Shown here: one piece after another, positions 34,889 to 45,850 of the stretch | Layout of the letters: every line of letters begins with the position of its first letter | How positions within the stretch are numbered: position 1 is the first letter of the stretch | DNA from: Ceratobasidium sp. AG-K | Taxonomy: Eukaryota > Basidiomycota > Agaricomycetes > Cantharellales > Ceratobasidiaceae | Length of the DNA stretch: 64,000 nt | Direction of reading: 5' to 3' | Assembly: GCA_037039685.1 (NCBI GenBank) | Contig: JAWNGF010000005.1 | Coordinates: forward strand, 1,364,001 to 1,428,000 | Position numbers and translations under genes: made by a program | Notes under the pieces: model-generated | Told to the model about the DNA's origin: nothing | What the model saw: only the letters and a program-made list of their open reading frames with translations | Database searches by the model: none

Positions 34889-36955
34889 CTAAATAAACTG
34901 CGCAGTCGTTGTCGACTGCCTCCTCCCCGCTCTGCGCTCCTTGGTTCCCCGCATCGGGCCGACGCCCGCTTCAATAGCAGCTGCTTTACTCATATTCTGT
35001 TGAACAACCCGGAACCGGCCTTGACTTGAGCTCCCTCCCCCAGTAGATGCGGAAGTGGTGGCAATCGCAGTGAGAGAACCTGTACTGCTCGCCAGACTCG
35101 ACTCGCCGTCTGCCCCGAGACCGAGATCAGCTCCGTCGTCAATATCTGTACTAATATCCGCCACACCTCCGATCTTGGAACGGTTGGGATGTGTCTTGTT
35201 ATGGTGTCGAATCATATTTGAGCGGGTGGCGAATCCTTTACGACATGTCTCGAGAGGACAACAATAAGCTAGCCACAAGTTAGTATACGCGTATTTTTCA
35301 GCCCAAGCAGGACTTACGTTTTTCGCCGGAATGTATGTTCATATGGTCTTTAAGCCCGCTTGGACGGCGGAAAGTCTTGCCACAGCTCTCGCACTTGTGT
35401 GTGCCGGGACCGGCGGGGTTTGCGGAGGATGGGCCGGCTTCATCTTTGCTAACCGGTTCCATCAATTGGGATGTTCTAAAATTCTCCATCCTAGTCATGC
35501 TGCTCGGCAGCGGCATAGGCGGCGGCGAGGCAAGCGAGAAACTACTGGCTGGGCTTGGGGCCGTAGTCATTGTAGGCAGCCCCGGATACGAGCTTGTAGA
35601 AAACTCTCTTTGGAACGGGGGCGATGGTGACGAGTAATCCGGGAATCCGACATCTGGTCCAAAGGGTGTCATTAATAAACTTGCATCCATAGGAGCCTGC
35701 TGTAGCATCCCGAGTGGCAAGGAATCAAGCCCGGTTAGGTAAAGAGGCTGTGCAGATCCGTGTTCGGGCATGCCCATTATGCCGAGGGGCATCTCCCCCC
35801 ACGGATGAGACATACCAGCCATTGCTGCAGCATCCGCTTACCATCTTCGCGTTGCAGTTCCTCAATCTTTTGTCGACGTTGAGCCATGCGGGCTTCGAGC
35901 TCTGGCCGGCGGGTGGGATCGGGTTGGAGCTTGAAGCCGAGCTTGCTCGGCCTGTTGGGCGAGTTGCGCAACCGAGGGCCCGGGAGGCATCATATAGGTA
36001 AAGTTATGCGGAAAGCTCATAGATGGCCCACTGCGTGCATTGAGCTCCTTTGAGGGGTCAAACACACACCGGGTTAGCGCGTCGTCGCGCCAGGCGCTCG
36101 CGGTGCTTTGCCCCAGCGCCCACCGCTTCCGTCTCCTCGGATTCCGACTCTGGTTTGAGTATCCCAGATTTCGAGTCCTCCTCTTCGGATTCGGTCGTGG
36201 GAGGGGAAGATTCGCACGTGCTTGGAGACAAGGTCGATGCAAATGGTGAAGGAGACTCGCGCATAACGGGCGTGGAAGGCGAGGTCGCTGTTGCCGCCTC
36301 CGGAGAAGTACCTTGTGGCCAGGGCTCGGGTACAGTCCGAGTTGGAGTGCATGACATATCTTCGCGTTCGGTGATCGCTGGCGTTCCAGGACAAGTTCGA
36401 GAGGTCCTCGAGCGAGATGCCCTTGGATGCTGGACTTTTTGGAGGTGGGGTTACGTTGGGCTCAAATTTGACTGGGACAATATCTCCTGGTAGTTCGGGT
36501 TGACCAAGGCACATCTTTGCTTGGTATTTGCTCCATTATGTGATCTTCATCGGTGCTACTTTCAAGGTTCGTAAGCGCCGAGTCAAAGGATGGGACATGA
36601 GGGGAGCCTCGGTGGATACAGCCGGCGACATGGGGCGCGATAACGGAAGGGGCGTCGACGAGGAGGACCGGAGATGCGCTCGAGTTAGGCTGCCTCGGGC
36701 AATTGGCTCCTCTGACGGCAAAGAGGTTCTAAGATCCGATAGCTCAAAGACTGATCGAGCCGAATGTGATCTCAGATGTGGAAGTGTGCTGTTCAATTGG
36801 GCAAATCCGGGTAGCTGGATCGGGCCAGGCGAGGCACAGGTTCTCCGATCCTCCAGGATGGACGATAACGATGAACCCGATGCAATGGTCGAAAACGAAG
36901 ACGAAATGCGTCGAGGCGGCCTCTGGACTACTCGGACGGGAGAGCGAAAGATCTA
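34889..36955 (-). CDS. C2H2 zinc-finger protein, unit ZF-K (canonical linker; several frame breaks)
   Basis: Finger 1 is C-x2-C-x12-H-x3-H (helix RPSGLKD). It joins through HSGEKPY, nearly the classic Krueppel linker, to finger 2, C-x4-C-x12-H-x4-H (helix TRSNMIR). The joint intron (GTAAGT..TACTAAC..GCTAG) splits the linker as in every other unit. A Ser/Thr/Gly-rich tail follows to 34889. Upstream there is a Met/Pro-rich region, a charged coiled-coil-like stretch around ELEARMAQRRQKIEELQRE, an acidic Ser-rich region, and a VKFE psi-K-x-E site near 36.47 kb. These pieces lie in different frames, with shifts near 36.41, 36.07, 35.94 and 35.83 kb. Frame-shifted low-complexity coding next to an assembly gap suggests consensus error at least as much as decay. 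The N-terminal exon is open to about 36955 and may continue upstream. Confidence 0.7.
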
Positions 36956-38156
36956 CATTTTATGTCTAGAGAACATGCACGTGGTGACATTGGATAAAAA
37001 GCCCTATTAGGGCAAATACCTGTGCCTCCTGTGCTAATCCAACGTGTTTGGCGAGGTGAGGCCCAGGGCTGTGGTGTTGGAGGGTTGTTCGGTCCATTTC
37101 AATTTTGGTCGACCAACTTCGCGTCCGGGCGAGCTACAGAATGCTAGTGGAGCGTTAGATGCGTCAAAGCAGCTGAATTTTATACGTACCTCGTGGAGTG
37201 GCCTCGGGACAGGCGACGGGATGATCGTACAGTTGTGAACGCCGTTCCGACTGGTCTTGAACTGATGATTAGATTGCGCAATGTACTGGTGCGACGTTCG
37301 CACCCATGATTGATGAGATTCCAGGCAAAGGGCCACATTCCCTCGTCTCTAGATCCTCGTGAATGTATGACCTATTGGGGGCAGATGACACGGGTGACAT
37401 AGTGTTAATAGTGTNNNNNNNNNNNNNNNNNNNNNNNNNNNNNNNNNNNNNNNNNNNNNNNNNNNNNNNNNNNNNNNNNNNNNNNNNNNNNNNNNNNNNN
37501 NNNNNNNNNNNNNNGAATTGGATAGAGATGTGGAGGTTTATTTTTTTGATATGGATTAGGGGGAGGGAGAGGATGAGTATAGAGGGTGGAGTTTTGGCGC
37601 CAGTGTGATTACGTGCGATCCATAATTTCCGCGCTGGCACCGATCACGAGAGCGGCGATAGTTTGGGCGCACCTAATATTGGTATAAAATGTCTACACAT
37701 CACCGAGTTATGTGACGGCTTAAACATCCCTATAGGATTACCGGGATGAAATGCACGCGAGTGAAGCGAGTTACGGAGTGAGGATATGAACCTTACTTTC
37801 CCCGTGAACCTGGGTTCGTGGTGGGGAGTTTTGAGCGCGCTTTGCTCATATCCATTTTAATTTAATTTGCTTAGCGCGAGGGGAGTAAAGCGCGACATAT
37901 ATGGGAGTTCCGATAGATCTACAAGGCAGTAGATTTGGTACAGTGCTATCCATGTGCATAACGGTATGTCCTGGCGGTAGCTTGCAACTCTATCTCCCAC
38001 AATATGCTAATACGTATTTGACGTTTTGTGAAATCGCTTGTTGCCAACGAGGCCGCGGCCACCCAGATGTGGAAGAAATGAGATAAAGTTTGGGCAAGGA
38101 AACCAGACAAAAAATTATAAACAAACGAGTTACAGCAATGATGCTTCACCTAAAGT
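36956..38156. other. Spacer with assembly gap
   Basis: Flanks the 100-N gap. No gene is supported on either side. Any first exon of ZF-K would lie at 37.0-37.3 kb. Open frames that run into the N block are meaningless. Confidence 0.4.
37415..37514. other. Assembly gap (100 N)
   Basis: Exactly 100 undetermined bases, the conventional filler for a gap of unknown length. True distance and order across it are uncertain. Confidence 0.99.
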
Positions 38157-40284
38157 TCAATCATCCACGACCATCTGCATTAATCGTTGCTTCCTCGCCT
38201 GACACTTCTTTGTGGCTTGGTGCCGCTTTACATTGGCTCGATATGCGAGAGATTCACCGCACTCTGAACATACATGCCCTGAATTATGGCCCACCTATTA
38301 GTTAGATCCAAGAGAAAGTGGAGGAGAACTACAGACGCTTTTCTTGAGTGTGGATATGCATATGATCTTTCAGTAGGCATGGTCGAGTAAATTCTTTCCG
38401 ACACTCTGGGCAAACATTGGCGCTTGGGGAGGATGCCTCCGTCATAATTGTTTCGGGGTCGTCGGTGGAAACCTGTGGCACGGTTGGGTGCAGGGGTTCT
38501 CGAGAGGAAGGACAAGGTGGTCGATCATGGTTTAACGAACCCTCAAGCAAATCTGCTTCTGTCCCTAGTGGATACTCTGTAGTCGTGGTTAGCACCGGAG
38601 TGGTCACTCGATGATCTACATCTTTATAATTAGAGATATGAATTAGGCGGATAATTGATATGTCGCTTACCAAACTGATTCCTTTCAGACGATGGGCCCA
38701 ATCCCATGGAATCTAAAAAATATATCGGATTGCCAGCGGGAGAGCCAAATGAGTTATTCTTTTTGGGCGGTTCGGGAGGTTCTTGAATGCCAGAGCCTTG
38801 AAGCAAGGGTATAGGGATAAGAAGAGGTGATGAGGGGTATGAGTTGACATATCGACGCTCCAGGGCGGCAGCGGCGCTAGTCAAGCAGCTGATATCTAAG
38901 TCACCCCTGGTGATCGCGTCTTGGAGAAACCGAAGATTATTCTGAAATTTATCTTTACACCCCATTGCTTGACCCAAAGAGTGCTCGGAGCTCATAGGTG
39001 GTGCGTGGTTCTGCCCGCTAAACCCTGTGTTATGACCGAAGTGTACGTGGTCGTCGAATGCGCTTGCATGAAACGGGGGGCCCCCTGCACCTGCTGCTTG
39101 GGACGCGAGGTTGTATCCGCTTCCATGAGGCAAAGAGCATAAAGCGACACCATGAGCACTTTTGAACAAACGCAAGGGTTCATTTACAGCGTGTTCAGTA
39201 GGTGAGTGGCGGCGGATGTTCTTGAGAGGTGGGCGCTCAAAAGGCTGGTCGGTTTGGTGATTTATCGACCAAGGAATCGGAACTAAAATCCCGAGTCGGT
39301 AACGCCCATCAAAGCGGCAAGCGTGGTTATTGACAAAGCTCTCCCGCCCAACGAGGGACGAGCCGGTATCTGACAATGAATAAAACAAAATACAAAGGTC
39401 CAATGATAGTACTTACAGTCCTGAAGCTGACGCGGTATAGTACCGAACGAAGGGTAAGAAACCAGGAACTTCAAATGGGATACCAAAAGCTTTAGGACAT
39501 CAGTGATCGGCCGTGTTCAATGACACCGGAGTATGCTCACCCAGTTAACTGCACTAGTCAGTATGATACAAGGTGTTAGAGTGCTCTGGTAGATAATCCC
39601 ATTTCGGATGTAAGTCTGCAAGGTTGGCGCGTTGACAGTGTTGCTAGCCGGGCATTGAAGCTCACGGAGCTCACTACGACAGAAATCTGAATCGTTTGGG
39701 AAGAGTTTTACATTCCTGGTATGGGATTCATCCTTGATGGTTTCTTGTGCATCTGAATGAATTAGATCATCGTACTGCCGTATGTGTCCATGTATGCGGT
39801 TAAATCGGGAGACGTACCCTCAGGGTTCGCCTTGGCCATGTCAGAAATGGCACCATCGTGCTGGGTCTCGGCAGACTCGCGAATTCCAAACAACGAGGCG
39901 AAGAGGGGAGACGGGAACTCTTCAGTTTTAATTCGCGGGGTGGGCGGGTAAAGCCCTTCAGAGTCGTGGCCCTGCACCGGAAGTGAGCATTTAATAAAGT
40001 GATGAACCGCTTTGGGATACACATACCACCGGCTCTTGAACTTCTTTTAGGGTATCTTGCTGGTGCCGGTTGATGGAAAGGTATTTTCTCTTCATCTCCC
40101 AAGCCCTTCGGACGCTCTCATACGGCAGAGCCAACTTTATGTCGGGCGATCCGTTGATGAGCGGAGTGTTGATATCAAGAGAAGGACAAGGGATTTGGCT
40201 TGGGACTAGTGTCATTGAACGAGGATTGGTCTGAGGGATATCATCGTTGAGTGCCCAGTATTTATAGGTGGGATATTCAAGCAC
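38157..40284 (-). CDS. Zinc-finger protein, unit ZF-L (ZF-A subgroup; second finger of C2HC form)
   Basis: Sister of ZF-A. Clear exons are 38157-38278, 38337-38621, 38671-39369 and one ending at 39418, with introns of 48-58 bp. Two 5' exons follow: one starting with GHDSEG near 39.98 kb and one at about 40025-40284 ending EPV before GTATGT. Finger 1 is C-x2-C-x12-H-x3-H (helix RPCLLKD). Finger 2 is C-x2-C-x12-H-x5-C, so the last ligand is cysteine, with a weak core (ESLAYRANVKR). The linker TQEKRH resembles ZF-A LKRH. An IKTEE site lies in the acidic N-terminal part, as in ZF-A, and PFER plus PSPLFASLFG also match ZF-A. The joint between the 39.4-39.5 and 39.8 kb exons and the start codon are not resolved. 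The short tail is mildly basic. Confidence 0.65.
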
Positions 40285-41075
40285 TCTAACAACTCCATTC
40301 CAAACGGATTCACGGATTGACCTGCTTATATTCGGTCTAGTACTCTCTCCCAGGGCGTAGGATTAGCGTGGCACGATATTCCGGGCAGAAAGAGGAAACA
40401 GGATATCCGTGGCTGCCAGTCCCTGTTAATCGACGGATTAACATCACTAGCCGCCCATTGTCCTTCTTCCGATGTGACACCCCATTTATTTAATTAGCTG
40501 GTTTGGCGCCCCTATCTTGGAGGTACGGTATCGTCCTCTTGCGGCTGCAGCATCCTTACCTCCTGACCCCCGCGAGGACGTGTTTATCGTATCATCAGCT
40601 TGATACGTGGAGGTTTCAGCGACACGCCTGATATATGCAACGAGGGGAAATCGACAACCGACCAGGCTGATCGAAGTGGAGTACTCCCATGTTCAGTGCG
40701 ATCTCAATATATGGTAAAGTCCTCACAAATGTCTAGAAAAAGAAATCTCCCTGGCGGCACTGCCTATGATGCGTCTTGTAAGTCCCCCCAAATATTGGGG
40801 CAGGTCCCTTTGTGGCGTGTATGACGAGTGCAGTCGTCAGGCTCTAGAACCCTAAAGAAGCTCACACAAGGGTGCACGCACCGTATTGGATTGTTTTAGT
40901 AAATAATTTAGTAAATAATGATCGGCGAAACGCCAATCGTACTACCGTAAGTGGAAACAGGTGGGCACACACAATGCTAGCAAGCAATCAGGTATTACAT
41001 CAATCTATGTTGGGGCGGTGATATATATACGGATGATAGTACTGGAATCAAGTAGTATAAACGAGAGAGCAAAGT
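40285..41075. other. Spacer between ZF-L and ZF-M
   Basis: No coding signal. A perfect 12-bp tandem duplication (TTAGTAAATAAT) lies at 40896-40919. Confidence 0.35.
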
Positions 41076-43920
41076 TCATCCCCTACGTCGCTTTGCTCGG
41101 TTTCTGGCAAGAGCGAACTTGGCGCCGCCCAATTCCCGATCAGCTACTAAGTCTTCGACAAATTGTAGGTCTGGGCTATTGATCACGTTGTCAGACGGTC
41201 CAGCCACCGGCTGCTGCACGGCAATTCCTTCCCAAGTTTGCCCGTTATACCTTCCCTCAACAGAAGGCAATGAGGGCTCTGTAGGATACTGCACAAGGCT
41301 CCGGGAGCCCATGGCCCTGGGGGCTTCGAGCCTCACCACAAGTTCTGCTCCAGCAACGCAGTTTACGGAGTTCGGTGTGATGTGCGAGTTCTCTGCGTCT
41401 GGGTGCTTCTGGCCCCAGTGCCGTCTCAGGTTCGAGTGACTAGTGTATGCAGAGGTGCAGCCCGGATACTCGCAAGGGTGTAGTTTTGCTAGAGAAAACG
41501 GAAATATTAGTTAGTTGCAGCAGCAGAGATATACACTCGTGAACTCACCCTGTCCTTGATGACCATGACGGGCAGCCAAATGATCTTTGAGTAAGTAAGG
41601 ACGACGAAACTCCCGATTGCAAACGGGGCAAGTGTTCGGGGGCATGTCCGAAATTCGCGTTGGCTCGGAAGAGATAGTCAGTTCAGGAATGGATTGGGTT
41701 GTGTCTGCCAACACGACATTCACGGCATGGGCTGATAAATTACTGCTCGGAATCGGATCGCAGAGAATTTGGCCATCCCCTGAAGTCAACTCAGTGGTAT
41801 GTGTTTGACCAGCGAAAGTCGAATTGACCACGGGACCAAACGCGAGTGCTTGATGTAATGGTCGAGGAGTCGTACGACCGACGGGACTCTGAAAGTAGTG
41901 ATAATCATAGAACATGCCGGTAGACTGGTTCGGTACATCCAGCCGTTGTTCCAGTCCATTGGACGCGCCGTACGATAAGTTTAATGGCTGCTCGAGTTGA
42001 ACGGCCTTGTCTTGTAGGTCTCGATGATTTGACGGCGCTGGCGCAGGTCGATACGAGTTTCCCCGCCCTACACCAGTCGAATGTTAGTGGTATTACCAAG
42101 GCCGTGTTTTGGGAAAGTAACTGACCGTGCATCGGTCCGTTTGGGGTGGGCATTGACCACGGTCGATGGTGTGTACCGCGGGATGAAACCTCATCGCTAT
42201 ACGACTCGGTGTACGGCTGTTGGTAAGGTCCAAAAGTAGGGAGCGGAATGGGAGGGGCCGGGATGGAACCGTGTTGCTGAGGAACTGAAATATTGACGTT
42301 ATCGTAAGAGGATGTTGATGCTGAGCTGGCCAGTCCCCCATCGAACGAACCAGTCGTATCACAAAAGCCCATGTCCATGCCCTGCGTCGCCAGATAGGCC
42401 TGTTGAATCCGTTCGGAGTTCGACCCCACGCTACTCTCATTCCAATTACATGAGTTGGGATAAGTGCCGTCGGATGTATGGCCAGAGTCAAAAGCACGAC
42501 CGAACCCAGAAAAACTAGCCGAAGTATTCGAACCCCAAGCTGGAGCGTGGAAGCAGGATGGTCCCAGTACTAATACACCTTGAAGTTTTCCTACACGCTA
42601 GCGCGTAATATGGAAGCGAGTCACGGGCAATACCTGCGGCAGGGCTGTGTCCATCTGACCAGAACTTCTGGGCGACTGTAACATCCTAGCGTCCCGGGCT
42701 GTCGTTGCGATCGTGTCTGCGAATCTTCCCACCGCTATGAAAGGTAGGTATCGAGACGAGGGATTTTCACAAATCGGACGAGTGGTAGGAGTGGTTATGA
42801 GGATGCGCCTTGCGGTAGATTGAACGCGCAAGAACGCTCGTTGGCAGCATATCCATAATGCACCAACTGGCCGCCTGGCAGAATGAAAGTTGCGACTCAG
42901 AACCGCATGGCGGACGCGAAGGGCAATGGATAGAGATCTGAAGAAACTGTGCGGAACGTTGGAGCGGTCTCTAAAATCTGCGAACAAGAGAATAAGTATG
43001 AACGCCACAAATAAGCCGATCGCTATTGAAAACATACCCGTGCCCGTGCTTGGAGGAGCTTTGATTGCGCGTGACTCTAAACGTTCTTCCAATCGCTGGC
43101 CTACACCCTCAGCTCCTATGTCAGGTAACAGACTAAACACCGTGACAGCAGGACACTGAGCGCCAGCGACAGATTTGGTACTCTCGTCGGGCGGGCCCAA
43201 AGGCACGAAATCTTTCTCGGCTTGGACATTCGGTGGCAAATGCGAGAATGTGCGAGACTCCTCGAGCGGTTCAACCTCTAAGCAAGCCACGTCAGCACAA
43301 TCTCAAAATTTGGTTCCAGATTCCACTTACCAGGCCCACAAAGGGACGACTGGGGTTCCGAACCAGAGAAAGTATCGAGAGATGAACCACAATGTATAAT
43401 AGTGTCTATTGCGAACCATTAGGATCTGTGATTCACGGAAACAAGTCAAAGGCTGCTCACCATTCGTCTCTCCATTCAACCTATCATCTGGACCATCGAC
43501 AACCGGTACCCTTAGATTCATTCAGTTCCCAGGCCGTTTCAAATGCTTCAGCTAACTGCACACTTACAGATCAACATTGGCGGTCACCAAGTCGCCCCCA
43601 GCAGGTTTGTCGGCGCTTCCCGCAACGATCGTGCTACTAATTTTGCATGCCTCCGCATGTGCGTATCCCTAACATGAGTCAGACACGGAAGGAGGAAGCA
43701 AACAAAACAACGCTACCTTGGGCCATAAAGTCCGAAGCACCCTCGTCAACCTGGCTAAATGGCGTCGCTTTCCGATCCAGGTACAACCACCTTGTACGTC
43801 CCGTCGACCGGCTATGTTAGGCTTTAGATATGGCCCAGTCCCGCATGGAGGCGCGCGATGGGAGAAGACATTGTTGAGGATGTTAATGGGAGGATTCGAA
43901 ATCAAGGATCGAGGGTTCAC
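41076..43920 (-). pseudogene. C2H2 zinc-finger protein with membrane segment, unit ZF-M (internal stop)
   Basis: The 3' exons 41076-41488, 41549-42067 and 42126 upward splice in frame and give finger 1 (C-x2-C-x12-H-x4-H, RPYLLKD), finger 2 (C-x4-C-x12-H-x4-H, SHSNLRR) and the tail RNRAKRRRG. Going upstream in the same frame, a TAG at 42598-42600 interrupts the exon; the aligned codon in ZF-N is CTA (Leu). Beyond the stop the frame stays open to 43288. It encodes a 20-residue membrane-like span (MFSIAIGLFVAF, then ILILLF) preceded by a variable region. Earlier exons match ZF-N: one ending SSLCGP before GTAAGT near 43.33 kb, one with KPAGGDLVTA near 43.6 kb, and one ending RTLWPK at about 43.72 kb. 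With the stop read as written, the membrane part and the fingers cannot be one protein; initiation downstream would give a finger-only product. Confidence 0.7.
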
Positions 43921-45720
43921 GTGCCGTCTGCTATTGTGTCAACATCGAGTCAACAAACAACTGTGTGTTCTTACGCTTCAGGGGTCATCCCTACCAGTAC
44001 CAGTGACGACTCGTTTGCTCAGAAATAAGAAAGGGAGTGGAGGAAACGAAGGGACTGGGCAACACGAAATGAAAGAAAATCAATGTGAATGAAAGAAAAG
44101 GAGTGTACAGAGAGGAAGTGCAGAGAGCTGCGTTGCAAGAAAATCCCACTTAAGCCCGACGAGGATGTCTCTCATTCGGAGTCCAGACGGCAAGTCGTGG
44201 CGGTGACGACAAAGTGACGAGCCATCAATAGCGGGGCTATATATCAGAGAGAAATGTAAATTAAGATCCCAATGTGCTATGTTTGCCCATCAATCCACCG
44301 TTTCAGAACTGACCTAACAGAGTGGCAGGGATAGACACGTCAACGAGGCGAACAATAACCACTTTCAGAGACGAACCATGCTCGTTACTTGCATAGTTTA
44401 CTTTTTTTCCCCCTGATGTCAAGCGAGGCTAGGCCCATATTCAACGCCAGGGGCCACATCCACTGACAGTTTGTGGCGCAACCAACTTTTAACACATCCC
44501 TCACGATCATCAGCAAGTTCAGAGGCAACAAGCCTTTATAGCAACCTCGTTCACCCTCTTACAATGCACCGTGACTCCCGAACGACTCTCGGGTGACTGA
44601 CTGGTCGAAAGGTCGGTTCCTTGATCCGCATCTTTGGTTCTGGGGCAAACGAGTTCGACCCGTTGGTCATGTAATGCGGCCGGCTCCTACCTTCTTTCCA
44701 AAATGCACCACGGAGAACAGCATGGAAGTGTGACGGCTGCGGGAGCATCAGATGGCCGCGACCACCGATTATAACGCCAACTTATGCCTTATTGGGTAAT
44801 GATGTACTGGTAAATCGGTGGATAACTTCCATCCGACGGCAGCAAGTCGTTGTCGAGCACCCTCGCGGTGTAACTGGGATGTCTTCCGAGTTGCGACGGT
44901 AAGCTAAATTAGGTGTAAACGCTTTCCGTCGGGTCAAGTCGAAGATTGAATGAACGCCGCCGATCAGGGCTCCTGAAACAGTTAATCCGCCACTTGCACA
45001 TGAACATCAGATCGAGTCCGAGGTCCTCGTCACTAGATTGCTATATATACATGTAATGGCAGTTGGGAATAGAATGTATTGCAGAATTTGCGGTCGTTCC
45101 TGAGGGTTCCTATTCACTCCCGGCCTGTGCATGACGTCTCGGGGTTGAAACCTTAATTATTGATACGATCAGGTTTTGCCCTTGTTTAGCTAGGTAAGTG
45201 CAATACAAAAACTCAGAAGCTCAGAAGGAAAAGTAATTGGCTGTCAACCCGCGGTCTAGCGTGATCCTGTCGACGAATATTTATTTGCGCTGAGCTCCTT
45301 GTACCATCGGTGCAACGCCTTCTGGCCTCGCATGGTTTTGGACTCTGGGTCGGTCTGTAAAACGTCAGGCAACTCATAACCTGTGTTTTTTGGGTTTGGA
45401 CAGTGACCGAGGTCAGGCGGCTGACTTCTGACGACCTTCCGATCGCAGCGTTCTCAACCTGGTTCTGAAATTTAGAGCTAATTATCGAAACAGGAGACGA
45501 TCGCCTGTGGCGCTGCACCTGTATCATATTACGGCATCTATTTAGTTCCTCGAACTGTGGCCAGTCGAATCGGTATGAGAGTCTTACGTGAGGATCTTGA
45601 CGATCATGCGACAGTGGGATCCTTAGACGAACTTCGTGGATTTATGAGCGGTAGCACAGAGCCTTAATTCAACTATATATACACGAGTGAAAAAGTATTG
45701 CATGTGCCTAAGTCACAGAA
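41076..45720 (-). repeat. Segmental duplication, copy 1 (ZF-M unit)
   Basis: The gene plus its upstream flank is repeated in the same order and orientation at 45851-50580. Homology covers exons, introns and the noncoding flank but is clearly diverged, so this is an old tandem duplication. Confidence 0.7.
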
Positions 45721-45850
45721 TTCGCTAGTCCGTTGTACAATTATCCCAGAATTGTAAAAACAAGGACAAGAATTCCGAATAGAAAGTTAATGAAATAAAC
45801 AACTCAGAACTCGAACCAAGAAGTCCAACCAATATAATGTAATGAATGCC
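43921..45850. other. Upstream flank of ZF-M, homologous to the flank of ZF-N
   Basis: No gene recognised, but the stretch aligns patchily with 48.75-50.55 kb. Shared blocks include CCCATCAATC followed by a GAGTGGC block, TCTCCCGGCCTGTGCA blocks, and the 45213-45527 region against 49860-50181. It belongs to the duplicated 4.7-kb unit, and the ZF-M promoter should be here. Confidence 0.5.

Noticed and set aside
37363..37640. Open frames on both strands spanning the N block
   Set aside because: They read through undetermined bases and have no coding evidence in the flanks.
43561..43674. Plus-strand frame with INIGGHQVAPSRF, reminiscent of a BTB/T1 domain
   Set aside because: It is antisense to an exon conserved between ZF-M, ZF-N and ZF-P on the minus strand and has no extended open frame or exon signals.
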